Source of the DNA: Limnomonas spitsbergensis
Lineage: Eukaryota; Chlorophyta; Chlorophyceae; Chlamydomonadales
Reading direction: 5' to 3'
NCBI GenBank assembly: GCA_037349105.1
Contig: JAYJMM010000020.1
Location: forward strand, 62,001 to 126,000
Length of the DNA: 64,000 bases
Shown here one piece after another: positions 12,705 to 25,200 of this stretch. Below the pieces are notes generated by a model that saw only the letters and a program-made list of their open reading frames with translations, searched no databases and was not told where the DNA came from. The number at the start of each line of letters is the position of its first letter. Position 1 is the first letter of the stretch. A program made the position numbers and the translations under genes.

Positions 12705-13822
12705 GCGCGTCGGCCTGGAGCAACCTGCTCGGCCATGTCGGCAACGCGATTGGCGCTTCGATTTGTCCACCTAACGGGAAGGCGCCGAGCCTGAGGGCCC
12801 TAGACGTCACGTATTCGTGGATCCCTGCCATGATGATCAAGGATAGGGCCGTGACTCAGCTCGACTGCGACCTAGAGGGGAGGCAGCTGGTCGTCATGAA
12901 CGCGAGCATGTGGGTGAAGGACGATGCTTTGAAGTGCCCTCAACTGCGAGAAGATGGCACGCTGTGTGGCGGGGAGTTAAAGCCGAAGGGCTACAAGGAC
13001 AAGGCCAGCTGCTCCAAAGGGGTCGGCAATGTGCACCTGGTCTACATGGCCAGCTATCCAAGAGTCTGCTCTTGCTGCAAGACAAAGGCCAGTGACTGAA
13101 TGATTATTAGTTTTCCTGACTGGTGGAGCATGGGCTGACTGATGGAGCATGGGCTGACTGATGCATCATGGGCTGACTGATGGAGCATGATGGGCTGACT
13201 GATGGAGACTGGGCTGGTTGCATGGGCGTCATGGCATGCATGGCATTCTTGTTTCCACTTTGCTCATGCTGCATGAGAGTGCCACTGTGCGCTAAGCATG
13301 TGTAATCATGCCCACAAACAACTAGGCCTGTTATAATCAAGGCATGGCCTGACCTAGCTAAATCCAAACCTCATAACGGAATATTTTTACTTTGACATTC
13401 TGCCCATTGCCATCACCTAGGTGCAAGACATCAATTTGCTGGATCAGATGCCCGCTGCTGTTCGCCACCTGATCCCAGTGGAACGCTCGCCACAGTCAGG
13501 CATACCCTCTAACCTGCAAGCCTTGATGATGACGCTCATCCCTCAGGGGGTGACCTTCACCCAGCTGGCCAATGCATTCAACAGCCTTATGCATGCTGAA
13601 CATGCAAGTCAGGAGCATGATCTGTATGAGAAGCTCAGTCGGCCAGGGCAGAGCTTTGGGCAAGAGAATTTCGCCTACCCTGACCTGACCTTTGCTAGCA
13701 CAATGCATCACCAGTTCCTGTCTAGGATGTACCTGGAGGCAGTGGAGCAGCTCCTCAAGACGCATCGGATCATCCAGGGCACCTTCTGTCACCACATCAT
13801 TAAGCTGGATCATGGCTTCAAG
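12705..13822 (+). pseudogene. DUF6729-like transposase-gene fragment, truncated
   Basis: Two plus-strand coding blocks, about 12705-13096 and 13421-13822, are separated by a stretch with an AG acceptor (CACCTAG) before 13421. Block 1 has a zinc-ribbon pattern: LKCPQL..DGTLCGG, a Gly-Tyr pair, then YPRVCSCC. Block 2 reads NLLDQMPAAVRHLIPVE and later GVTFTQLANAFNSL, ending KLDHGFK at a GTATAC donor. The order (paired Cys, L-P-x-x-V, later D-H-x-F-K) resembles DUF6729-type proteins linked to DDE transposons in algae and fungi, where the D-H-x-F-K Asp would begin the DDE domain. The rest of the DDE domain is absent: after 13822 only repeats follow. The first intron has no good GT donor. I recognised this from memory of the pattern and ran no search. 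Confidence 0.42.
13122..13215. repeat. ~19-bp minisatellite (GGGCTGACTGATGGAGCAT)
   Basis: About five imperfect copies, lying in the presumed intron of the DUF6729-like fragment. Confidence 0.9.
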
Positions 13823-13919
13823 GTATACTTTGGCTGTTATGTGGAGCTTGTGTTACAAAACGTGTATGCAATGCAAGCTGCTATGACAGTCTCATACGAT
13901 GCTCCCAGTTGGATTGTAT

Positions 13920-14110
13920 CTAAATTGCAGCTGAGCTGAATTGTAGATGAGCCTTGGATATTGTAGCTGAGCCATGGATTGCTGATTTGCAACTGAGCTG
14001 AATTGTACCTGGATTGAGCCCTGGGTTGTAGCTGAACTGAGCCCTGGGTTGTAGCTGAATTGTACCTGAATTGAGCCCTGGGTTGTAGCTGAATTGTAGC
14101 TGAATCACTG
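13920..14110. repeat. short tandem repeat, TTGTAGCTGAATTGTACCTG-like
   Basis: Degenerate units of about 20-45 bp alternate GAGCCCTGGGTTGTAGCTGA with AATTGTACCTG. They directly replace the expected continuation of the transposase-like gene. Confidence 0.8.
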
Positions 14111-14300
14111 AAATACATGTTGACATGCATTGCACGTAGGTATGAGCGCAACAGTTTGATACGATCGAGGCATCTGTTGAGATGAAGAAGGAGATGGAGA
14201 GGGCTTAGTAGCACGTTGAGCGACTTCAGTAGAACTCCAGTTTTTAGGTTTGCGTGTTAAGACAGCTTGAATGGCACACACCAGGGTTCAATGTATGGCT

Positions 14301-14323
14301 GATGATGATGATGATGATGATGA
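14301..14323. repeat. (GAT)n microsatellite
   Basis: About seven GAT units in a row. A second trinucleotide-rich patch (CTG/GAT) lies at about 15011-15055. Confidence 0.9.
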
Positions 14324-16069
14324 ATCAGGCTGCAGTTGTTCATGTGCACGTTTCACACTTGTGTGGCATGCTTATAACTGACTTTCCTTCTCTTGGTGGG
14401 GGAGGGGGGGTCCCTCATGTTCCTCTCTTTGTTTCCTCCTCTTGCATTGAATTTATTTTTTCCTACCAACGGGACATTGGGGTGCCCACGCGGCTGCTTT
14501 TTTTAGCAACTCTCCAAGGTGTAACGTCATTGACTTGTGTGATGTGAGTGGCATGCCAAGGTGGAACGGTAGCAAAACCCACTGTGCTCCAACAGACTCC
14601 AAACATCTTACAGATTTTTTTTATGCACACCAAAATATGTTTCACCTTTAAAATGTGTTATAATTGACATGTGGAGCTATCACAGCTCTGATGGGGGGGG
14701 GAAATTCACACACAAAAGGGGGGAAAACCTTTAAGCGTGTCGTAAGTGCAAGACAGAGCAATTAGAGGATATCTCAGCGTGAAACCCCTTTCTTCCCCCC
14801 CCCTTATTTTCCTTTTTTTCCCCTTTCCTTGGTCCCTGCCTCCTTTTCCCCCCCCACCCCCTTGGTCCCTGCGCGGTACCAAAACCAGGCTCAGGTGTGG
14901 TGTTTCTGCAAACAACCCGGAGCCAGACACCGGAACGTGAGGGCGCGTAATCTTGCGTGGTTCAGGGTTTACTGCGATATTGCCGAATGTGTGCCTAAAA
15001 TTTATCTGCGCTGTTGCTGCTGCTTCTGCTGCTGCTGATGATAATGATGATGATAGGGATGACTCGCACGCGGAGTGGCCAAGGCCGAGGCGGGCCGCGG
15101 CCTTTCTGCAGGGCGGCCCCCAAGACTACCGTCCGACAAGATCATGGGAAGAAAAACGCGGCGATTCTTATTTGTAAATAAAAGCCTTTCGAAGGCCTAA
15201 ATACACTCCGGGTCCTTTGGAATTTCCGGGGAGGGGCGGGGGGGGGGGTCCCCGAAAAAACAAGAGACGTACTGTACTACTCCTGGTGGTCTAAAGGGCC
15301 CGGAGATTTTTCGGGGTGCGGTGTTTCAGCTCAAAACAACCCGGAAACAGCCCGGAAAGTTTCCCAGGTCCAATCAGAAACGCGCTGTGATTCGACCCCC
15401 GGTTCAGACCACTGGAAGGCCTGAGGCTTGAACGCACCTGGTTTCAGACGGCAAACAGTCGTGGCCACTGACAAGTCGAATTGACATCTATCAACTGACA
15501 ATACTTAAAGTTACGTATGTTAATGAGCTACATGTAGTGAATATCAACGGCGATTGACACAGGCGCCTATCGCCGGTATTGATGTGACCCAGCTGGGACC
15601 CATGTACGTACTAGTGTAGGCAACCGACTTAAAACAACTTTCAGCAGTGACTTTCTCACGCCTCGCAGGCTTTGAATGCGATCGAAACTTGTATTGTTTT
15701 AGTTAGGCTTCAACTTACTGGGAAATCTAGCCCTCATTGACGAAGACAGGTTGTGGAACGAACGGGGCGCTTGAGAGCTCACTGTGACGACCGGTCTGAC
15801 CACGGGGTGACTCCCAGTACGTTGGAAGTTTTATGATAAGCTCCCCAGGGCTTCTAAGCAGCTTAAACAAGGTCACTAGGCTGCAGCAGCGGAAGCCTAC
15901 CAACATGTGTGCATGAGCAAGAGCTATCCGGCGGCTCATAATTTTGCCGCCCTAATAAGCAAACGGTCAGCAGCTGCGACAAGAGTAGAGGAGGCAGCAA
16001 CAGAAGGATACAGCGGTAGAGCCCTCAGTGTCAGGTATAGTCAGCATTGTGGGACTCGTTTTTCAGCTT
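14324..16069. other. no recognisable gene; homopurine/homopyrimidine runs
   Basis: Contains G or C runs at about 14693-14701, 14796-14803 and 15238-15249. A pair of similar 30-bp stretches (GGTGTTTC..CAAA..AACCCGGA) sits at about 14899 and 15319. ORFs are short and unconvincing. Confidence 0.4.
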
Positions 16070-17650
16070 GCATATCTGGCATGTGTTGTGCCTTGCCCAT
16101 ACTGTATGCACATCGCCCAAGCGCAGCGCCTCGCCTGCATGCACAACGCCCTTCATGCATGCACATTTCCCTCGAGCATGAGCAGCGCCCCCCACGTATA
16201 CTAGCACTTCCTGGTATTCCTATCGCCGGCCTGTTTGCACAGTGCCCTACCGGTACTTGAATCCGTAGCACCCGATCACTTCATGCGCATGCACAGCACC
16301 CCGCCCGATGGGCAATGCCGTCCATATGCCTCGCCGTCCTGCGGATTGGTGTAGTGCCCCACCCACCTGCTATGCCCGCCCGTATTATTTACTGTGCACA
16401 GCGCCCACCCGGATTACCGTGCCCCTCCGATAGGCGTAGTGCCCCACCCGCATGCACAGCGCTTGCCCGTATGGACAGAGCCATGCAAGTGGGTGCTACG
16501 CTCTTTCCAGGTAGACTGGCTCATGAGGGCAACGCATTATGAGGTGCAGAACAACAACCCTAAACCTTCACCGGTGTGCACCGCAATCGCCCATATTTCT
16601 AGTGCCCTACCGGTGGGTGCAGCGCTTAACCGGTGGGTGCAGCGCTTAACCGGTGGGTGTACCGCTTCATCGGCATGCGTCACAACGGCCTGTATTTCCT
16701 GTGCCCAGCCCGTGGGTGCAGTGCTTCACTGTCATGCACCGCAACCAGCCGTACAGCTGTACTTCATGTGCCCTACCGTTGGGTGCAACGCTTCACCAGC
16801 ATGAACCGCAACCACCTTAATTTCCAGTGCACAGCCGGTGGATGCAACGCTTGATCGGCATGCACCACAACCAACCGTATTTCCTGTGCCCAGCTGGTTG
16901 GGTGCAACACTGGCATGCACCACAACCGCCCGTAATTATTGTGCTCTACTGGTGGTTGCAACGCATGATCGGCATGCACCCCAACCGCCCGTATTTTCTG
17001 TGCCCTACTGGTGGATGCTGTGCTTCACCGGCATGCACCCCAACCGCCTGTATTTCCTGTGCCCTACCGGTGGGTGCAGTGCTTCACCGGCAAAGACCCC
17101 AACAGCCCGTATTTCCTGTGCCCTACTGGTGGGTGCAGTGCTTCACCGACATGCACCCCAACCGCCTGTATTTCCTGTGCCCTACTGGTGGGTGCAGTGC
17201 TTCACCGGCATGCACCCCAACCGCCTGTATTTCCTGTGCCCTACTGGTGGGTGCAGTGCTTCACCGGCATGCACCCCAACCGCCCGTATTTCCTGTGCCC
17301 TACTGGTGGATGTTGTGCTTCATCGGCATGCACCCCAACCGCCTGTATTTCCTGTGCCCTACTGGTGGGTGCAGTGCTTCACCGGCAAAGACCCCAACAG
17401 CCTGTATTTCCTGTGCCCTACCGGTGGGTGCAGTGCTTCACCGGCATGCACCCCAACCGCCCGTATTTCCTGTGCCCTACTGGTGGGTGCAGTGCTTCAC
17501 TGGCATGCACCCCAACCGCCTGTATTTCCTGTGCCCTACTGGTGGAGTGGTGGGTGCAGTGCTTCACCGGCATGCACCCCAACCGCCTGTATTTCCTGTG
17601 CCCTACTAGTGGGAGCAGTGCTTCACCGGCATACAACCCAACCGCCGTGC
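16070..17650. repeat. ~59-bp tandem array, degenerate on the left, homogeneous on the right
   Basis: Unit words in order: GGCATGCACCCCAACCGCC, TGTATTTCCTGTGCCCTAC and TGGTGGGTGCAGTGCTTCAC. About 16070-16900 is diverged; 16970-17640 is nearly uniform, with about 11 units. The unit is not a multiple of three and has no stop in any plus frame, which is why three overlapping plus ORFs of 219-280 codons exist. That argues against coding. Confidence 0.9.
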
Positions 17651-17676
17651 ATCCCGGTGTCACTGAATAAGGAGCT

Positions 17677-17700
17677 TTAAGAAGCTTTGGCCGTAAGCCT
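17677..17700. repeat. 24-bp direct repeat, left copy
   Basis: A perfect copy of the sequence at 20476-20499, containing AAGCTTTGGCCGTAAGCCT. The pair brackets the 58-bp and 168-bp arrays. Confidence 0.85.
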
Positions 17701-17808
17701 AGAACGCAGCAATGGTAATGACTTCGCTAAGCGCCCGCTATTTAGTACAATCACATGATGTCCTGTTTTAGTGGCCAGTGGCCCAAGGTTGTGTGTATAA
17801 TAGCTCAG

Positions 17809-18557
17809 GCTGTGTGCAAACACTGTCACTGGCGGTGCGGTGCGGCTGCCGGTACCGCTACGTCAGGCTGTGTGCAAACACTGTCACTGGCGGTGCGGTG
17901 CGGCTGCCGGTACCGCTACTTCAGGCTGTGGGCAAACACTGTCACTGGCGGTGCGGTGCGGCTGCCGGTACCGCTACTTCAGGCTGTGGGCAAACACTGT
18001 CACTGGCGGTGCGGTGCGGCTGCCGGTACCGCTGCTTCAGGCTGTGTGCAAACACTGTCACTGGCGGTGCGGTGCGGCTGCCGGTACCGCTGGCTGCTTC
18101 AGGCTGTGTGCAAACACTGTCACTGGCGGTGCAGCCGCCGGCACCGCTACTTCAGGCTGTGTGCAAACACTGTCACTGGCGGTGCGGTGCGGCTGCCGGT
18201 ACCGCTACGTCAGGCTGTGTGCAAACACTGTCACTGGCGGTGCGGCTGCCGGTACCGCTACGTCAGGCTGTGTGCAAACACTGTCACTGGCGGTGCGGTG
18301 CGGCTGCCGGTACCGCTACTTCAGGCTGTGTGCAAACACTGTCACTGGCGGTGCGGTGCGGCTGCCGGTACCGCTACTTCAGGCTGTGTGCAAACACTGT
18401 CACTGGCGGTGCGGTGCGGCTGCCGGTACCGCTGGCTGCTTCAGGCTGTGTGCAAACACTGTCACTGGTGGTGCAGCCGCCGGCACCGCTACTTCAGGCT
18501 GTGTGCAAACACTGTCATTGGCGGTGCGGCTGCCGATACCGCTGCTTCAGGCTGTGA
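17809..18557. repeat. ~58-bp tandem array, about 13 units
   Basis: Unit: GGCTGTGTGCAAACACTGTC, ACTGGCGGTGCGGTGCGGCT, then GCCGGTACCGCTACGTCA or a variant. Longer (GCTGGCTGCTTCA) and shorter (one GCGGT lost) variants occur. A six-unit block recurs about 342 bp apart (near 18089 and 18431), a small higher-order repeat. All three plus frames are open for 240-277 codons because the unit lacks stops and is not a multiple of three, so no protein is called. Confidence 0.92.
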
Positions 18558-18559
18558 AG

Positions 18560-20440
18560 GAATAGAGCGGGAGTGCTGGCCGCAATAAGCTGCGGTGATG
18601 CGGTGTGGCTATGGGTTCTTAATTTACTCAGTTTATCAGGCTGAACAGCTAATATCCCTGCAGCATGCTGCACACTAGCTAGGTCCAGTGGGCAGCAAGC
18701 CTCGACAGGAAGTCGATGACATTGCACCGCAGGGCCTTGACAGGAAGTGAAGGAATAGAGCGAGAGCGCTGACCGCAATAAAGTGCGGTGATGCGGTGTG
18801 GCTATGGGTTCTTAATTTACTCAGGTTCATCGGGCTAAACAGCCAATACCCCTGCAGCATGCTGCACACAACGGTAGCTAGGGCCAGTGGGCAGGAAGCC
18901 AAGACAGGAAGTGAAGGAGTAGAGCGTGAGCGCTGACCGCAATATGCTGCGGTGATGCGGTCTGGCTAAGTATGGATTATTAATTTACTCAGGCTCATCA
19001 TGATGAACAGCTAATACCCATGCAGCATGTTGCACTCTTGCTAGGGCCAGTGGGCAGCAAGCATTGACAGGAAGTCGATGACATGACAACCCTGGGCCTT
19101 GACAGGAAGTGAAGAAGTAGAGCGGGAGCGCTGACCGAAATAAGCTGCGGTGATGCAGTCTGGCTATGGGCTCTTAATTTACTCAGGTTCATCGGGCTAA
19201 ACAGCCAATACCCCTGCAGCATGCTGCACACAACGGTAGCTAGGGCCAGTGGGCAGCAAGCCTAAATAGGTTGTGAAGGAATAAAGTGGGAGCGCTGACC
19301 GCAATAAAATGCGGTGATGCGGTCTGGCTATGGGTTCTTAATTTACTCAGGTTCATTAGGCTGAATGAACAGCTTATACCCCTGCAGCATGCTGCACACA
19401 ACGGTGGCTAGGGCCAGTGGGCAGCAAGCCTTAGTTGCCAGGAAGTGAAGGAATAGAGCGGGAGTGCTGACTGCAATAAGCCGCAGTGATGCGGTCTGGC
19501 TATGGGTTATTAATTTACTCAGGTTCATTAGGCTGTTCAGCCAATACCCCTGCAGCATGCTGCACACAACGGTAGCTAGGGCCAGTGCCTGGGCAGCAAG
19601 TGTAGACATGAAGTGAAGGAGTAAAGCGGGAGCGCTGACCGCAATAAACTGCAGTGCCGATGTGGTCTGGCTATGGGTTCTTAATTCACTCAGGTTCATC
19701 ATGATGAACAGCTAATATCCCTGCAGCATGCTGCACTCTAGCTAGGGCCAGTGGGCAGCAAGCTTTGACAGGAAGTCGATGACATTGCACCTCTGGGCCT
19801 TGACAGGAAGTGAAGGAGTAGAGCGAGAGCGCTGACCGCAATGAGCTGCGGTGATGCGGTCTGGCTATGGGTTCTTAATTTACTCAGGTTCATCGGGCTG
19901 AACAGCCAATACCCCTGCAACATGCTGTACACAACGGTAGCTAGGGCCAGTGGGCAGCAAGCCTAGACATACAGGAGGTGAAGGAGTAAAGCGGGAGCGC
20001 TGACCGCAATAAACTGCAGTGATGCCGTCTGGCTATGGGTTCTTAATTTACTCAGGTTCATCAGGCTGAACAGCCAATACTCCTAATACTCCTGCAACAT
20101 GCTGTACACAACGGTAGCTAGGGCCACTGGGCAGCAAGTGTAGACATGAAGTGAAGGAGTAAAGCGGGAGCGCTGACCGCAATAAACTGCGGTGATGCAG
20201 TCTGGCTATGGGTTCTTATTTCTTAATTTGCTCAGGTTCTACGGGCTGGACAGCCAAGACCCTTGCATCATGTTGCACACTAGCTAGGGCCAGTGGGCAT
20301 CAAGTGTAGACATTAAGTGAAAGAATAGAGCGGGAGCGCTGACCGCGATAAGTTACGGTGATGCAGTCGGGCTATGGGTTTTTAATTTACTCAGGTTCAT
20401 CGAGCTGAACAGCCAATACCCTTGCATCAGTATAGCTACC
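18560..20440. repeat. ~168-bp tandem array, 11 units, two length classes
   Basis: The word GGGAGCGCTGACCGCAATAA (or variant) recurs at about 18580, 18770, 18935, 19130, 19297, 19467, 19638, 19836, 20006, 20176 and 20342. Spacing is about 165-171 bp, or about 190-198 bp where an extra segment around GTCGATGACATTGCACC is present. Each unit also holds TTCTTAATTTACTCAGGTTC and CCTGCAGCATGCTGCACAC. No coding is supported. Confidence 0.92.
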
Positions 20441-20475
20441 GGTAGGTAGATCTGCAATCGGTGTAAATGTAGAAG

Positions 20476-20499
20476 TTAAGAAGCTTTGGCCGTAAGCCT
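20476..20499. repeat. 24-bp direct repeat, right copy
   Basis: Perfect copy of 17677-17700. From here to 20607 there is plain sequence up to element C. Confidence 0.85.
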
Positions 20500-20607
20500 G
20501 GCCGGAAGCCCCGCATCATGCGCAGGGCCATGTTGTTCAGACCTTGGCTCTTGTCTCAGCATATTTTTGTATTCCTGAGGGCAGTAGTGCTCATGCATCT
20601 CAAATTA

Positions 20608-20850
20608 TGTCGCACCATAAAGCAGTAAACGTGCCAATATGGTAAACTCCGGAATCTCCGGTGAAGGCGCCTTAGAGAAGTGTCCTTCTACTCATAAACA
20701 CGGTACATTACCGTACACACAGACTCCTTGTACTTCAGACAAGAGCTGTTAACTGGCTACTGTAAGGTTCGGCCCTAGCATGAAGTCTCTCTGCCTAGGG
20801 GTAATGTCTGGGTGTCCCTGTCTTGTGGGTACCGCCCCTACTACTTCACT
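20608..20850 (-). repeat. element C repeat B2
   Basis: 243 bp, from TGTCGCACCATAAAGCAG to TACTACTTCACT. Its partner B1 is 40253-40495. It forms the outer left end of element C. Confidence 0.9.
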
Positions 20851-21423
20851 CTGAGAGCGGGGATGCACGGGGTTGCGAAGGAACGGCGACGGAGGTGACT
20901 TTGTCCGTGGGTTTTGTCGCCGGGCGGACTCAGCTGGAAGCTGGCACGCCGAGAGCTCCTGGTCGGCTTTGCGCCTCCTGGTCTATTTAGGTGAATATCT
21001 GCTTGGGACTGCTTGCCTGATTAGTCGTCTCCGATGGACGAGTAGTCAGGGATCGGCACCGTAGGTCGCGTGCTCTTCAGGGCGAGCTCCGTTGATCGCG
21101 TCGGCTGGGGATGACCAGTGATATGGATGGGGCTCGCTTGTCACTTGCTTATGCTATCACCACTTTCCGTGATGCTAGACTTGACTGAAGTGTAAGGTAC
21201 TGACTTAGTGGCGAGCAAGGGCTAGTATCCGTGAGAGCTAGGCCTATACTCTTTACACCAGAGGCCTGTCCTTCAAAAGGGACAAAAGTAGTAGCTTAGG
21301 CAATTGCCGGGATACAGGGACCCGGCAGGCCCAATTCAGAGTACAGATTATGCTAAATCACCCTGCGTAAGCGGGTTTCTAGGTCTCAGTTCAAATCAGG
21401 AGACTCCGCAGAGAAGCTGCGGA
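20851..21423 (-). repeat. element C repeat A2, left part (split by gypsy insertion)
   Basis: Matches A1 (60302-60938) from CTGAGAGCGGGGATGC up to GAAGCTGCGGA. It resumes at 40187-40250 after the inserted gypsy element and its GCGGA duplication. The intact A1 copy is an empty site that confirms the insertion point. Confidence 0.92.
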
Positions 21424-21836
21424 TGTAGAGGTCCTAGGTACCCTGGGGGGTAGGACTCTAATATCTAGTTAGGGACTCACTGTTGTGGAGGCTTGGAGAG
21501 GTAGCGACAGAAGGAGCGAGGTAGTCGGGAAGTTGTAGTCGTTCGGACAGTTGACCGGAGGGGGGACTGGGTGCTCACAAAGGGAGACTGCTGGAGACTT
21601 GTAAAAGAATAGTGGGACAGTCAGGTATTGAGCCTGATGGATTTATCTCGTCTGAGACTTCCCGATAACTAGCAGAGCTCGCTTATAAGGGAGTTGCAGG
21701 GTTTAACCTGTGAGGGTTCAGGACTGGGCTTGCCAGGCGACCCTGCAACTTCCGTATGGAGCGTAAGCGCCGATAACGTATGGCAGGTCGCGTCAGCGAC
21801 TGGTAATTCTGGGGTACTGGTTACATGACCATTACA
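21424..21836 (-). repeat. gypsy 3' LTR
   Basis: Direct copy of 39769-40181. A visible difference is AACGTATGGCAGG here versus AACGTAAGGCAGG in the other copy. Confidence 0.95.
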
Positions 21837-21849
21837 TACCTCCCCCCTT
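21837..21849 (-). promoter_or_regulatory. gypsy polypurine tract
   Basis: On the minus strand the bases abutting the 3' LTR read AAGGGGGGAGGTA, the expected plus-strand DNA primer. Confidence 0.75.
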
Positions 21850-22236
21850 GGCTGCGTGCCGAGCGCGGTGGAAGGTAAACGTCAGTGGTACTGGAGCATG
21901 AAATGTTGCAGAGTTTTCCATCCGAAAATGAAACTGGAAACTCGTTGTAGTTATCGCTGGACTGGTCCAGAAATTTTAATTCTGCTTGTGTACATGACTG
22001 TCCGGCTGGTCTGAATTTAATTGTCTGATACTGGTGCTGGGGCTAGGCAGAAAAATTAAATTCACTGGGACTGGTTCTGGGACTTGTCTCAAGAAAATAA
22101 TTCATTGGTCTTGTAATAATCTTGTGCTGGTCAGAATAAAATTCCCTTTAGCTAGTGGTAGAAAATGAATTCACTGGGGGTTTCAGAGTTAGGTCTTGAT
22201 CTGGGGACTAGGTGTATGGACCTTGTTTATTCTGGT
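21850..22236 (-). other. gypsy 3' non-coding region
   Basis: About 390 bp between the pol stop and the polypurine tract. It contains loose repeats of an ACTGG...AAAATT(A/C)A motif and no ORF of note. Confidence 0.6.
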
Positions 22237-25200
22237 TTACTCAAAGAGTTTCTGGGCAACAAGCAGTAAATCAGGGGTTAGGTTCTTGAGTGGCTCCCAC
22301 GAATTGTGAGTTTCATCGTAGCCAACCCATTTGATTAGAACTTGCTTGACTCGCTTTTTGCCGACTCGTCGAATACGATGCGACAGGAGAGACTCGACCT
22401 TGTATACTGGTAAACCATCGATGACTAGAGGCTCGACAGGTACTGGGTTTGAAATGGTACTGGGCTTGAACGGTCGTAATAGTGACACGTGAAAAACTGG
22501 GTGAACTCGGGTGTAATTCTCGGGAAGTTGCACTCTAGCAGCATTGCCACCAGAAGTCAAACTCAGGATTGTAACTGGGCCGATATACTTGGGATGGAGT
22601 TTCTTAACTCCGGTCTGGAACTTGAAATTTCGCGTTGACAGTAGGACTTGGTCACCTGGTTGAAAAGTGTGAGGGGCTCGGAAGCGCTTGTCAGCGTACG
22701 ATGACTGTCGATCTTGGGCACTGCGCAGCATTTTTTGAACTTGAACTAGTGTGTCATCCAGGTCACTGAAGACTGAATCTAGAGCTGGTATTTGCTTGTC
22801 TGGAATGTCGATTGACAAGGGTGTATGCGGGTTGCGACCGCAGTTCAGGTAGAACGGGGTGTGCCTGGTCGTACTGGTCTTGGCATTGTTAATGGACATA
22901 GCAACAACTGGTAGGAGTTCTTCCCAAGTGACATGGTTGCCATCGATGAAATGTCTCAGCACTTCTTCGACGACTCGGTTCATCCTCTCTGTTTGTCCAT
23001 CTGTCTTGGGGTGAAAGGCAGTTGAAAATCTTGGCTGCATACCGAGTCGTACGCACATGGTCTTCCAGAATGACGAAGTGAATCGTACATCTCTGTCAGA
23101 AATGATGTTTCGAGGGAAACCGTGATGCTGGAACACGTGAGAGATGAAAATTCGAGCAATATCCTCAGATGTGCTAGATTTCCTGACTGGTGCTAGGCAG
23201 ACAAACTTGGTAAGCTTATCCACAATGACCATGATACCATCATGACCACTGGCTGACTGGGGCAAGTCAAACACAAAATCCATGGTGACAGTGTGCCACC
23301 TGGAGTCAGGGATTGCTAGAGGCTGGTTTTGGCCAAAGGGTCTCTTGTTTGCAGACTTGTTCCTCTGGCATGAGGCACATGATGAGACATACTGTTGTAC
23401 ATCTGCCTGAATTGAGGGCCACCAAAATTGGCGCTTGATGTAATCTAGTGTAGTCTTCCAATTGAAATGACCTGCAAGGGGAGTATCATGGTGTTCTCGA
23501 ATGACTTCTTGTCGAAGTGCTGCTGGTATGATAACTAGGCCTGCGTGTGACCAGTAGCCATTTTTAAGGGACCACTCTCGAGTTGTACTGGAATTTTTGA
23601 ATTCTGGGTCAATGCTAGACTCGTTCTTGATTCTTTGCATGAAATCTGGGCAGGACTCGTTAACAGTGATTGCAAATAGCACTGCTTCATGGGAAGGACC
23701 TTGGTGTGGTAATCTGGACAGTGAATCAGCTGGGTTGGTAGCACCAGGTCGGTACTTCACAGTGAACTCGAATCGTGAAAGAAACTCGCTCCACCTGGCT
23801 TGCCTACGTGACAGGGTGGGTTGCTTGGAGAAAAATGTCAGTGGATTGTGATCAGTTACAATGTTTAGGCCATTGCCGCCTTCTAGATAGCATCGCCACT
23901 CCTTGAGTGCTTTGATGATGCCCAAGAGTTCTTGTTCGCCAGTTGTGTAATTGCGCTCGGCTGGTGAGAACTTGGCAGAGAAGTACGCGACAGGTCGATC
24001 TAGCTGCGTAAGCACTGCGCCACAACCCGTAACAGAAGCGTCAGAAATAAGTTCGTACGGTAAATCTGGATTTGGGTATGCAAGGACTGGAGGTGAAGCT
24101 AATGCTTCCTTGATAGCTTGAAAAGCCAGTAGAGCGTCAGCGTCTCCTGAGAACTGAACGGTTTTCTTGGTTAAATGGTATAGGGGTGCTGCCAGCCTGG
24201 ACAAGTTCGGTATGAATTTCCGAAAGTAGTTGGCCAGGCCTAGGAACTGCAACACACCTGTCGCACTGGTCGGGAATTCCCACTCGGTAAGTGACTTGAT
24301 TTTATCTGGATCGGCTGCGACTCCTTGTTTCGAAAGAATATGCCCTAGATACTTGACTTGATTCTGCAAGAATTTGCACTTTGAAAATTTGACCTGCAGT
24401 CCTGAATCTCGTATTTTGTCAAACACCTGTCGTAAATGCTGGAGGTGCTGTTCTGGTGTTTGGGACAGGATCATAATGTCATCAATATAGATGAGGACAA
24501 ATGCTAGGTTTGCAAAGATCTTGTTCACGGTGCTCTGGTATTGACTGGGAGCATTTGACAGACCCATGGGCAGGCAACGCCATGCATAATGTCCAAAGGG
24601 TGTAGCAAAAGCTGTCTTGGGCTGGTCTTCCTCAGAAATGAGCAGTTGGTGAAAGCCACCTGCCATGTCTAGGCAAGAGAAACATGAAGCTCCTCGAGCT
24701 GCATCTAGAAGATCATCGATTCTGGGTAATGGGTAGCGTAGCTTGACAGTGAGTTCATTCAAGGCTCGGTAATCAAGGCAGAACCGAAGTCCTCCATTCG
24801 GTTTCTTAATAAATAAGACTGGGGCCCCATAAGGACTGTTGACAGGAGTGATGATTCCTTTATCTAGTAGTTCAGCAACCTGTTTCTTGAGTTCTTCGGA
24901 CTCGGCTGGTGAGAGGCGAAAATTCCTGCGAAAAGGTGGTTTAGCGCCAGCGACCAGATCGATCGTGTGCTCTAGGGGTGGGACTTTTGCTCCGCCAGCT
25001 CGAGGTGTTTCCGAAAAAATGTCAGCGTACTCGTCGATCAGTGAAGTAATCGATGTGCGCATGTCTGGTGGTACATGGTTCAGGTTAAAAGTAATCTTTT
25101 CTCGACAAGTACTACTCGGCTCGTCTGGTTCTCCATCAGGGTTTGGTACTGGTTGTAGCTCTTCGTCTGGGTCGATAGCATGCGGTGTCAGGACAGCTAT

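Noticed and set aside
16827..17680. Three overlapping plus ORFs of 219-280 codons
   Set aside because: Produced by a 59-bp unit without stops; each repeat shifts frame.
17755..18588. Three overlapping plus ORFs of 241-277 codons
   Set aside because: Same effect from the 58-bp array.
16070..20440. CRISPR-like array
   Set aside because: Units are directly contiguous with no unique spacers.
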